From Talpa occidentalis (lineage: Eukaryota > Chordata > Mammalia > Eulipotyphla > Talpidae), in assembly GCF_014898055.3 (NCBI RefSeq), contig NW_023605305.1:110518734-110582733 (forward strand): 64,000 nucleotides of DNA, given 5' to 3'. This document shows positions 55,925 through 64,000 of the stretch, in pieces. The position numbers were made by a program, and so were the translations under genes. The notes beneath the pieces are model-generated. The model saw only the letters and a list, made by a program, of their open reading frames with translations, had not been told where the DNA came from and did not search any database. Position 1 is the stretch's first letter. Every line of letters begins with the position of its first letter.

Positions 55925-57045
55925 AAAAAATAAGCCCCAGACTGATAAATACAGCATGACACAAATTTTATAAATGCTCCCACACTGCGTTTTATGGGCT
56001 CATACAAGCATGGTGAATGGCTGGAGAGAGACCAGGATACCCACAAAGCTGGACACTTATCCCTGGGGAGGTCAGTGTGACTTTTGGAGTCATGTATAGC
56101 ATTTGATGGAGAATCTGGCTTCATCATCATACAACTGTATTGATGTGCTGTCTGCAAAATTAAGTGTAAATCAAAGATAAGTAATAAAAGGCAAAGTATT
56201 TTAGATCTGGAATGTGATGCTTAATTAGAAATCTATTTTTGAACTTACCTTACTTTTGCAGAGCTTCCAGCAGAATGTAAACAGGGATAGTCAAGTTCCT
56301 TAGGGGGTGACTGTGAATTGGAGATATAGGAGAGGCCCCACAGTGGGGATGATACAGGAGACAGACTCCTTCATCTACGGCATGGAATGGTATGGTGCTC
56401 ATTTGGGCCAAGGTCCATAAAGAGACCTGCACATTTACAATGAGAGAGTCCGCTCAGGAAGCTGATTGTTACCTTCACTTTCCAGGCAGGAAGAGAAAGC
56501 TGAACTATGGTGGGTGGATGAGTCAGGCACTGCATGTGGACAAGTGCTGAGCTACCCAGCGCTCCTACACCCTACAGTGTCCCTATGAGGTCCCAAAAGC
56601 TCACAGAAGTTAAGGAACCTTATATGAACTGTGAGCAGGGAATTCAGAACTGAGTCCTAAAACCCTTTGCTTGAATAATCAAAAGTGAGATTCTATAAGT
56701 AGGAAGCAAATCCTATGTACAGGACTGTAGGCCATGCTTATGTTGCTAATAACAATTATCAATAATTATTGGAAAGTTAATTATTTTAACCACCCTACCG
56801 TCTTCCTCATTAGTAAAGCCAAGTGTTCTAGATCTTCTGTTGCTTGGGTTATCCACAGTACTGTGGAATTGATAATAAAATTAACTCTCTTTGCCAGTTT
56901 AATGTAACATTAAACTCTGATTTCAATCTATTGCAGGCATCAAAAGTACAGATGATAAAGTATCTGCTACCTATTAGCTCCTTGAACAGATAAAAGTTTT
57001 CAGGTTAATGGAAAACTTCTAAGCATACCTCCTGACAAACTCCTG
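55925..57045. other. Unassigned AT-rich DNA
   Basis: No gene or named repeat recognised. The 86-codon minus frame (55897-56157) begins in the L1 tail and is not credible. Confidence 0.35.
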
Positions 57046-57049
57046 AGTT

Positions 57050-57355
57050 TACCTTCCAGTTCTTCTCCATCCTCAGAGATGACCCTCTGTGCAAATTTGG
57101 CATCTCATTGCCACAGGTAGCTTCTTGCCTTTATTTCAAAGCTATGCATCTGTCATCTACTGTGGCTTTGCATGTTTTAAAACTTTAGAAGAATGATCAT
57201 ACTAATGTAGCTTCCTCCACTTTGCTTTTTGCTCTTAACTTACCCACATTGATAATACAGTTCTAGTTATCCTTTTCACTGCCGTGTAGTATTTCCAGGC
57301 TTACACTGGTCTTGTGATGCACATTACATGCTGGCCTTGCTGATGTCTCCAAGGT
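57050..57355 (-). repeat. L1/HAL1 3' fragment, antisense
   Basis: TTAGAAGAATGATCATACTA, CCACTTTGCTTTTTGCTCTT and TTTCACTGCCGTGTAGTATT follow antisense L1 3' order (the CTGCATAGTATTCC region). Moderately decayed. Confidence 0.55.
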
Positions 57356-57359
57356 GATG

Positions 57360-58555
57360 CCGGTACTCACACTTCATCACTAGGAAACTGGAGGCTCATG
57401 GCTGTGTACTTATCCCATAAACCCAGAAGGCAGTCAGCCTCTGAATTGCTGCCTCTGGAAAGCTCTGGCATGTGGATGAAGCTTAGTACAGATCTGCTGA
57501 AGAACCGAATGAATTGCGTTTACCTAGAGAAAACCAGCAAGAGATGCCATCTGGAACCTCTCCCTGGTGTCTCACAGACATTCCCTGAGGCTAAGGGGGC
57601 TAGTTCAGGGCGACACCAATGCAGAAATGAGGTAAGCTGAGGAATTTTGAGTGAGAAATTCCTTTCCTTCCTGTGTGTGATTGGGTCAGGACCTCTGTCA
57701 TTCTTGGGTTTGTCCAGGCAGTAAATCTGCCTTCTGGACAGAAAGCTGGTGAAAGCAAAGGGAAATGGGTGAGGAGGAAGCTCACGGGACTGAGCTTTGG
57801 TTTGCTGCTTCCTGGATTCCTGCCCATTCACAGCCACCGGGAGACACCACCTTCCAATCTAACCTGCCCTGTTCCCCAGACTCCGGGGCTTACTCTAGGG
57901 AAGGCATGATGTTCCCTACAAGTTTGCCAGGGGAGCTGGTGCCTGCGCCTCCAGGCTGAGCCTTGTCTGTGACATGTGAAGGCTTAATTTATTCACCCAG
58001 AATGAAGTACCCGCCTGAGGTGGCCACTGAGGGCTGTTTGCAGCTTGTCCGGCTCTGCCGTGCCCCTGGCCCGAGAGGCAGCCCGGCCTGGGCAGAGCAC
58101 AGCAGGCCCGTGGCCTGCGCCTGCTTCGTGACACACCATGCTGGGATGGTGTCCTCTGTGGAAGCCTCTTGAGTGCAAAGGGCCCCTTTATGACAGAAAC
58201 AGCACAAGAACATTCCCCAAGGGGCTGTTTGCTGTGGCGGTTGTCTACAGATTTTCCCACCAGGATTCTGGAGCAAGGCCAGTGCGGAATCGCCACTGAC
58301 ATGAGAAGGGAACAGAGGACCGTGGAATTAAGTAACAGCCTGTCCCCCTGCCTTCTCCAACCCTTTGATTTTGGAGGCTCTGCACTCGTTAGTGGTCAGG
58401 AGTCCTGTACCTCCTTTTTGAACTAGGAAAACGTGGGAATGAGAGGTCTTCAGGGCATTTAAAGGCAGCAACAAATCGCCCACAAAACCACTATCTGTAG
58501 CTTGAGCAACCCTTGCCCTCAACCTCCCTGGACTGCAGCCAGGAAAACAACTCAA
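57360..58555. other. Unassigned GC-moderate DNA with overlapping open frames
   Basis: Frames of 75-128 codons overlap on both strands at 57.4-58.6 kb. The plus frame 57398-57640 runs into AATGAGGTAAGC, a good donor, but there is no matching acceptor and no family resemblance. CpG is partly retained at 58.05-58.1 kb. No repeat named. Confidence 0.35.
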
Positions 58556-58559
58556 GTCA

Positions 58560-58830
58560 GCCCCCAAAATAGGCTCCTTGCAAGCACTTACTTCAAAAAA
58601 AAAGAGAGAAAACTGAAAAAATATTCCACTCAGAAGCTGTAATAATATTTGTAGAATGCATTTTTACTCTTGCTCACTTGGCTTAAATCTGTCTGTGAAA
58701 AAATATGTTATCGGCTGACATATAGCATGGCTGTTGAGAAATTCATCACCATTTTCCCTCAGAAGTCGCTGATTTCAGATTCAAGTGAGGGCTTCACACA
58801 GTGTTGATTTTGCCTTTACCAAAGCTGTCA
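58560..58830. promoter_or_regulatory. Candidate conserved non-coding element
   Basis: Repeat-free, with TEAD-like ATATTCCA (58621-58628) and GAATGCATTT nearby, plus TTATCGGCTGACA and AGTCGCTGATTT. AT-rich text with retained CpG is a common feature of constrained elements. Not tested by alignment. Confidence 0.28.
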
Positions 58831-58919
58831 GCAGCAGGGCCAGGGAAGCCTGGGCGGCTCCTCCTGAGGGTGGTCCTGCTATTTGTGCTTTCATTTTTCT
58901 AGGTCTTTCAGACGGAATC

Positions 58920-59115
58920 GAGTATGCTGCCATTTATTAAGAGGCTCAAGCTACCCTAGTACCCTACTTGGCATTTTTGCAAGTGTTGGCTCCTTTGATC
59001 CTCAGAGGCCCCTCTCTGTGGTGGGTATTGCCACTAACTCCATTTCACAGAGATGCAAGATAAGGAGGAGAGAGAGGAAAGTGACCTGCATAAAAGTGGC
59101 AGATGATCCTGGTCT
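58920..59115 (-). repeat. MIR SINE, antisense
   Basis: ACTTGGCATTTTTGCAAGTG, TCCTTTGATCCTCAGAGGCC, TAACTCCATTTCACAGAGAT and GAAAGTGACCTGCATAAAAG follow antisense MIR order. Confidence 0.75.
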
Positions 59116-59194
59116 TTCTGAAGCTGAGTGTAGTGTTCTTTTCTGTCCTTACAACTACTCCCTCATTTAATCATATGACAGCACACCGAGAGAG

Positions 59195-60040
59195 GTTTAT
59201 AAAAGATTACACAAATCACATGACTGTCCGTCCTGTCCATTTAGACGTGTGCCCTGCAAACCTGATCTCTACCTGGAATTCCAGAAGCATTTCCAATTGG
59301 CTCTGCAGCATCGCCTCTGCATGTCTGGTAGACTTCTCCAAGGCCAGGCCAGGACTCTTGATTTCTGCCACAAAATATGCCACTGTCACAGTCTTCTTTA
59401 GTCTTGGAAACTGCCCACTAATGTAAGCCTCATTCATCATAAACCTTGCTGAAAAATATTAGAACATTAGTCTATTTCTTTCTTCCACCCCTATCATTCT
59501 ATTCACATCAAGAATAATGCAGTAGCCTGTTTGCTGGTCTTTTTATCTTTACTCTTGTCCTCAAGTCCTGTCTCCATTTTCCATACACAAACCAGATGGT
59601 TCAGTTTCTTACTCCAAGCTCTCCAATGACTTTTAGATTCAAACTCAAGCTTTTACAAGGAATTCTTAGTCATCCTCATCTACCACCAGTTCCCATCACT
59701 CAGCATGCTCTAGCTGCTCTGGTGAACTGTTTCTTACACATGCCCCAGGACATTTGCATCTCCATTTTGCCCCTGACTTTCACAAGTCTGGCTTCTTCTT
59801 GTCATGCAGACCTCAACTAAAACGTGAGTCAATTATTTTTTTTTCTAACACCCTTTCTTAATTTCTCTTCATAGTACCTGTTACTATCTGGCTGTATTCA
59901 TATGCTTATATATTTATCTCCCCCTACATAATGTCAATCTAGGCTGGTCTTTCTTTATTTCTTATACCGAGAACAGTTGTTCTCAACATCTAGAACAATG
60001 CCTGGCACTTGGTATGTACATCACCAACATTTTTTGGTCA
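59195..60040 (+). repeat. L2 LINE 3' region, sense
   Basis: TTACTCCAAGCTCTCCAATG, TTCAAACTCAAGCTTTTACA, ATCTACCACCAGTTCCCATC, CATGCTCTAGCTGCTCTGGT, TACCTGTTACTATCTGGCTG and CAATGCCTGGCACTTGGTAT follow the L2 3' region through to its end. Confidence 0.75.
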
Positions 60041-60284
60041 TTAGAAGGCTTTTGTGAGTAGCAGCAAAGAATGGTTTTGGGGGAATCCTTCTGAGTATCC
60101 TCAAAGTAGAGCTGTACACTGATGTGCACTGTCAATGTCCAGTTTAACAGATGGCAATTCCAGAATTACAACTAGACTATAGGTCTTTTTTTCATGAGAC
60201 TATAATCATCTTTCCAATCTTACTCTGTCTCCACAATGCCACAGGCTTGTGGCACCTCATATCCCCAATATTCTTTTCTTCATA

Positions 60285-60476
60285 GGACTGATCAATCCTT
60301 AGCCTACTGATAGTACACTTCTTGCTTATTGAAGTCTCTCTTTGGTAGAATGTAAGCTCTTCTGTGAGACTGGAATTTTTTTATCTGTTGCTGCTGTATC
60401 CTCAGTACTTTTGTGAATGTCTGGATATTATGTACAGTTAGTAACTACTTATTGAATGAATGAATGAATGAATGAG
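60285..60476 (+). repeat. L2 3' terminus with (GAAT)n tail
   Basis: GGTAGAATGTAAGCTCTTCT, GCTGCTGTATCCTCAGTACT and TTATTGAATGAATGAATGAA match the L2 end; the tail GAAT units have expanded to five (60454-60475). Confidence 0.8.
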
Positions 60477-60479
60477 AAA

Positions 60480-60835
60480 CTTTGAAATATGTAATGGACC
60501 TAGAGATCCTATTTCTAGGAATCTGTTCTTCATAAATAGGCTTGAATGAATGGAAAATGTGTGAAGAAGGTGGTTCCTTTTCTCATTATTTATAAGCATA
60601 AAAAATGGGAAGCAACTCCATCCTCTAGCAATAAAGAATTATTTATATAATTCCTCATGTGGGTAATACCACATAAATGGAGGCCATGAAACCCTAAAGT
60701 GCATGTTTTAGAAGAACTCTTAGTTCTTAGTAACATGGGAAAATACTCAGGATATTCAATGAAAATAGGTATATAATTTGAAGACCAGTTTGTGAAATGA
60801 TGGTGTACATATATGTTGAATAAAGGTGACAGCAC
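60480..60835 (+). repeat. Old L1 fragment, sense
   Basis: AAAAAATGGGAAGCAACTCC, AATAAAGAATTATTTATATA, TGGAGGCCATGAAACCCTAA and AAATACTCAGGATATTCAAT are in the order of old L1 text for the 'NNATGGGAAACAACC..AAATAAATTATGGTACA..GCAGCCATTAAA' part. Diverged. Confidence 0.55.
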
Positions 60836-60999
60836 CTATGGAATTAGGGTTATCTCTGGTTATTCGTTGGAGGTAGAACTGCAGATTATTTTACTTTTCT
60901 TTTTTGTGTGCTTTCCTCTTTGTTGACATTTTTGAAGGAAATAGGAGGAAACCAGTGGGAGTGGGGGGTCTCCCTGGAGTGTGGGGCTTTGGGGGGTTG

Positions 61000-61690
61000 G
61001 GAGAAGTGGCCTCCTGGTAACCACACCTTCGGGTAGATGCCTCTCATATTGATTTCAGGTTTGGCCCTGTGACTTGCCCTGGCCAGTAGACTTTAGCCAA
61101 CATAAAACAAAGATATCAGAAGATCACATGTGCAGTGAGGGCTTGCTGCTGATGGGAACTCTACCTTTATCTTGTGGACAAATCTGCACTGGTCTCCTGG
61201 AGCATGAGAGATAATGTGAAGAGAAGACCCAGAAATCCCATCACTCCAGTGGTCCCACTGAGACCTAGACATCCTAGCCCTCATTCTAGACTTCATGGTG
61301 GCTGCTGAACTCTTAAAATATGGCTAGTAGGACTTGAGATGTACTGTTAGTATTAAATGCACACTGGGTTTTGAAGACTTGAATGATAAAAGCAATGTAA
61401 AATATTTTATTGAAAATCTTTATAGAAACCACTTAAGACAATATTATTTGGGACATACTGGCTTAAATTAAAAATACTAAAATAAGCTTCACCCGTTTCT
61501 TTTAAGTTTTAAAAGTGTGGCTATGAGAACATTTCAAATTATTTACAAGGTTTGTGTTATATTTCTACTGGGCGGCTTTATTCTAGACTATCTTGCCACA
61601 GCCAAGCCACTACTACTGACACACAGAATAGGAGCAAATAAAATGGTTGCTGCTTTAAGTCACTAGATCTTGCCAGAATTTGTCATTAGC
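61000..61690 (+). mobile_element. MLT1-type MaLR LTR, sense, carrying a nested hAT element
   Basis: Left part: CACACCTTCGGGTAGATGCC, CTGTGACTTGCCCTGGCCAG, GTGAAGAGAAGACCCAGAAA. Right part after the insertion: TATCTTGCCACAGCCAAGCC and AAATAAAATGGTTGCTGCTT, TAAGTCACTAGATCTTG, the MLT1 3' end. The LTR is split at TTCTAGAC by a DNA transposon. Confidence 0.85.
61292..61580 (+). mobile_element. hAT-Charlie-type element nested in MLT1
   Basis: ATATGGCTAGTAGGACTTGA, TGTTAGTATTAAATGCACAC, TTTGAAGACTTGAATGATAA, AATAAGCTTCACCCGTTTCT, TAAAAGTGTGGCTATGAGAA and TATATTTCTACTGGGCGGC follow the MER5-like Charlie consensus. The 8-bp TTCTAGAC (9 bp with the preceding A) stands at 61284-61291 and 61581-61588, the duplication length that hAT transposition makes. 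No transposase frame. Confidence 0.85.
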
Positions 61691-62099
61691 CATAATGCTT
61701 TGATACCAGAAATCGTCCATGCTTTACAGCACCTACCAACTCACTTCTTTGGTCTTTGCAAGAAAGAAGCTTGGAAAGAAGTAGAATGCGGTGGAGAACA
61801 ATTAGCTGGGATCTGCTGCTGCATCTGGGGACAGTGGTGAAAAGGTTGCAGAGTTTAAAGGGGAGGGCGGTGCTTGGGAACTCCTGGAGAAGCCTTCCTT
61901 TTCCCATTCATGCTGTCCTTCCCAGTCTGCTCTGTTGTCCTGTCCCACAGAGCTCTGTGGGAAAAAAACACTCCATCAACAACAACAAGATAATAAAGGG
62001 CATGTCAGCGAGAGAACAGGAGGAGGAGGGGGAAAGGGTGATTTTGGCAGCAATACCCCATCATCTAGGGCCTCAGTGCTTCCCTCCTCTCTGTCCTGC

Positions 62100-62295
62100 C
62101 TAAACCAGTTGGAATTGGATCTCGGAGCTGGAGGAAGCCATGGAGGTCCTCCAACCCAGCTCCCCTTATTTTACTTACGAGGAAACGAAGGCCCAAAGGT
62201 GTAAAATGACCTGCCTAGTGTCGTAAAGGAATTAGTGATTGTCAGATTTATAATTCAATTTCCAGACTCTCAGAGCAGAGCTTTCTGCTCTACCT
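62100..62295 (-). repeat. MIR3-type SINE, antisense
   Basis: GATCTCGGAGCTGGAGGAAG, TATTTTACTTACGAGGAAAC, GAAGGCCCAAAGGTGTAAAA, TGACCTGCCTAGTGTCGTAA and AGCAGAGCTTTCTGCTCTAC follow antisense MIR3 order. Confidence 0.78.
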
Positions 62296-62299
62296 CAAT

Positions 62300-63580
62300 C
62301 TGGGCCTTTAAACCTAACTCGTGCCCAAGAGCAATGTAAGCCTGAGGATTTCTCATTGTCCAAACTGCGTTCTCCCTCTGACCTCATACCTCCTCTCTGC
62401 CAAGATATAAGAGAGGCAGAGTCTGTCCCCTCAGGGGTTTCTGTCCTCCATCTGGTTCTCGCCTTGAGCGGAGTCTCCCTCATGTCCCCACTCACCTTCT
62501 GCTGTGCTGATTGAACAAGGCTCTGGGCTCTGGAATATTTGCAGTTCTGGCCGTTCTGGATATGACCTGCAGAAGCCGGTCCTGATGGAGCAAGGATGGA
62601 GAGCTTTGCCGGAATCTCTCAGATGCTAAGATGCCAATGGGAGATGGGCTGAAAGTAATGGGGGGCAGGGTGAGGAAATTCTAGAGGCACCACCTTTCTC
62701 CTTATGGGTGTCCAAGTGATGAGCTTGGCTGGCACAATCCTTGTACCAACTCTGCTTCGAGAACATCGTTCCACCATCTTCCAGCACAGCCCTGCTCTGG
62801 AAGGCTAACCCTCTCTTACTGGCCCGTTTTCTGCTTTGTTGCTGTCATCATTTGACGTCTTGTGACAGTCTACGATGGTTCTCAATGGCTTGAGTGCGTG
62901 CAGAGATGCAGTGATCATCACAGGGGCTTTGGTATTTGTGTGAAGGCCTTGTTGGCCTCCAACTCAGCTCCTGATGACCTTTGTCTCTGTTTCTTTGGTT
63001 GATCATCAGCTGTATCTGGGGGCTGATTGCTACACAAAGCTGAACTCAGAATTGCGTATTTCCAGGATTCCAAAATCTTTGACCTCAGCCACACGTACCT
63101 TATTTTCTCCACTCTGCTGCTTCTGTGCAGTGTTCCGCTCAGGTTTCTCTACTGCTCCGTTCCCCTAAGAACATGCAGGCACTTGGTGCTAGGAGCTTGC
63201 CACCCTGCCGTGGAACAGAAGAACGCCCACCCAACTGGCTGCTTGCAGTTGACAAAGCAATATCCAAAGAGACTTTATCATTAGTGACCCAAAATAATGT
63301 AGATAAAAAACATTCTGTCAGCTATCAGGAAGCTTATCACCATGATGCTAACTAATCTTCCTAATTTTCTGAAAAGATTTTCCACATTCACCCAGGTATT
63401 TAGAGTCAGGAAGATGCAGCCACTATTGTATAACTACAAAGCTGCTCATTACCTCAGCATCAGGAGCAAATCATGAAGATGCCCCCAATTTGGGGAAATA
63501 GTCAGTGGTAGGTGATGACTGTCAGATCTCAGGAGTTGGCTGCTGGCTTATCTCTGGTCCACATGACACGAGCACCCCAG
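62300..63580. other. Unassigned DNA
   Basis: No gene or named repeat. Short overlapping frames at 62.9-63.35 kb show no domain. Confidence 0.35.
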
Positions 63581-63585
63581 GTGAG

Positions 63586-63930
63586 TGTCTTAGTCTGTTC
63601 TCGATGCTGTGACAAAATACGTGAGACTGAGAAGCTTAGAAATAATAGAAATTTATGTCTCATTGTTGTGGAGGGTGGTGATCAGGGAGCCTGCAGGCTC
63701 AGGGCCTGGGGAGGGCCCTCTTCTTCTTGACTGCAGGCTGCTGACTTCTTGCTGTGCCCTCATGTGGTGGAAGGTGCTGGGGTGTCTCTGAGCTCCCTTT
63801 ATGAGGGCACTGATGCCATTGATAAGGGCTCCCCTCTCATGACCTAATTACCTTCCCCTGTTCCTCATCCCATCACCTTGGGGTTCAGATGCCAGTGTAG
63901 GAATTTGGGGAGAACACAAACATTCAGAAA
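63586..63930 (-). mobile_element. MST-type MaLR LTR, antisense
   Basis: TGTCTTAGTCTGTTCTCGAT starts it (complement of the MST 3' end), then GCTGTGACAAAATACGTGAG, CCTCATGTGGTGGAAGGTGC, TCATGACCTAATTACCTTCC and ACACAAACATTCAG at the right end (complement of the 5' start). Close to full length; solitary LTR. Confidence 0.88.
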
Positions 63931-64000
63931 TAGGCGTGAGGTCAAGCAGATGAGCTATGCAAAGAAATGGGAAGCTGCAAAGAGAAAAGTATGTGATGCT

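Noticed and set aside
57398..57640. 80-codon plus frame ending at a good GTAAGC donor
   Set aside because: No matching acceptor upstream apart from antisense L1 text, and no protein resemblance. Kept only as a remark in the region entry.
63575..63592. CCCCAGGTGAGTG as another recursive splice site
   Set aside because: The acceptor pyrimidine tract is weak and the donor overlaps the start of an MST LTR.

Overview
The window looks like non-coding nuclear DNA from a placental mammal. It is dense in interspersed repeats. I found no convincing protein-coding gene, rRNA, functional tRNA, CRISPR array or bacterial-type operon. The longest open frames (160-190 codons) either lie wholly or partly in repeats or microsatellites, or look like nothing I know. 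The region could be a gene desert or the inside of a large intron, and the sequence alone does not decide which. The host call rests on MIR and L2 relics, MaLR (MLT1/MST-type) LTRs, hAT-Charlie-type DNA transposons and old L1/HAL1, a combination typical of placental mammals.

The most informative lineage marker is a tRNA-derived SINE of about 260-290 bp, present in 11 copies (9 on the minus strand, 2 on the plus). Its head has a clear A box and B box, the body is specific to this family, and the tail reads TATAAATAAATC followed by A-rich sequence. It is not Alu, B1/B2, PRE-1, Bov-tA, CHR, CAN, ERE, VES, vic-1 or the rabbit C element as I know them. I therefore infer a non-primate, non-rodent placental, probably laurasiatherian, and cannot name the species. 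Target-site duplications of 10-16 bp, several of them perfect, flank most copies, so the family was active recently in this lineage.

Layout. 0-14 kb: five features of note are three SINEs, L2/MIR relics, a strong CTCF-type site near 4.29 kb and an L1 3' scrap near 7.3 kb; a candidate conserved element lies at 9.9-10.27 kb. 14.9-19.6 kb: AT-rich block of at least three antisense L1 3' regions, one split by about 1.1 kb of unassigned DNA. 19.6-21 kb: a probable DNA-transposon relic containing a long CT tract, then an antisense MLT1. 21-32 kb: five minus-strand SINEs, an L2, MIRs and an MLT1. 31-44 kb: GC-richer, mostly unique DNA with several MIRs, an L2, a second CTCF-type site and candidate regulatory elements. 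44-52 kb: a hAT element, an MST/MLT1 LTR, L2 in both orientations, and a small tandem repeat interrupted by a SINE. 53-57 kb: an AT-rich HAL1/L1 relic in sense orientation. 57-64 kb: L2, L1, MIR, an MLT1 carrying a nested hAT element with an 8-9 bp target duplication, and an antisense MST-like LTR at the right edge.

No genes act together here. What may be functional is regulatory: two CTCF-type motifs in the same orientation and several low-repeat, CpG-retaining stretches with clustered transcription-factor-like words. Repeat names come from recognising family consensus features by eye, so boundaries are approximate unless a target duplication fixes them.
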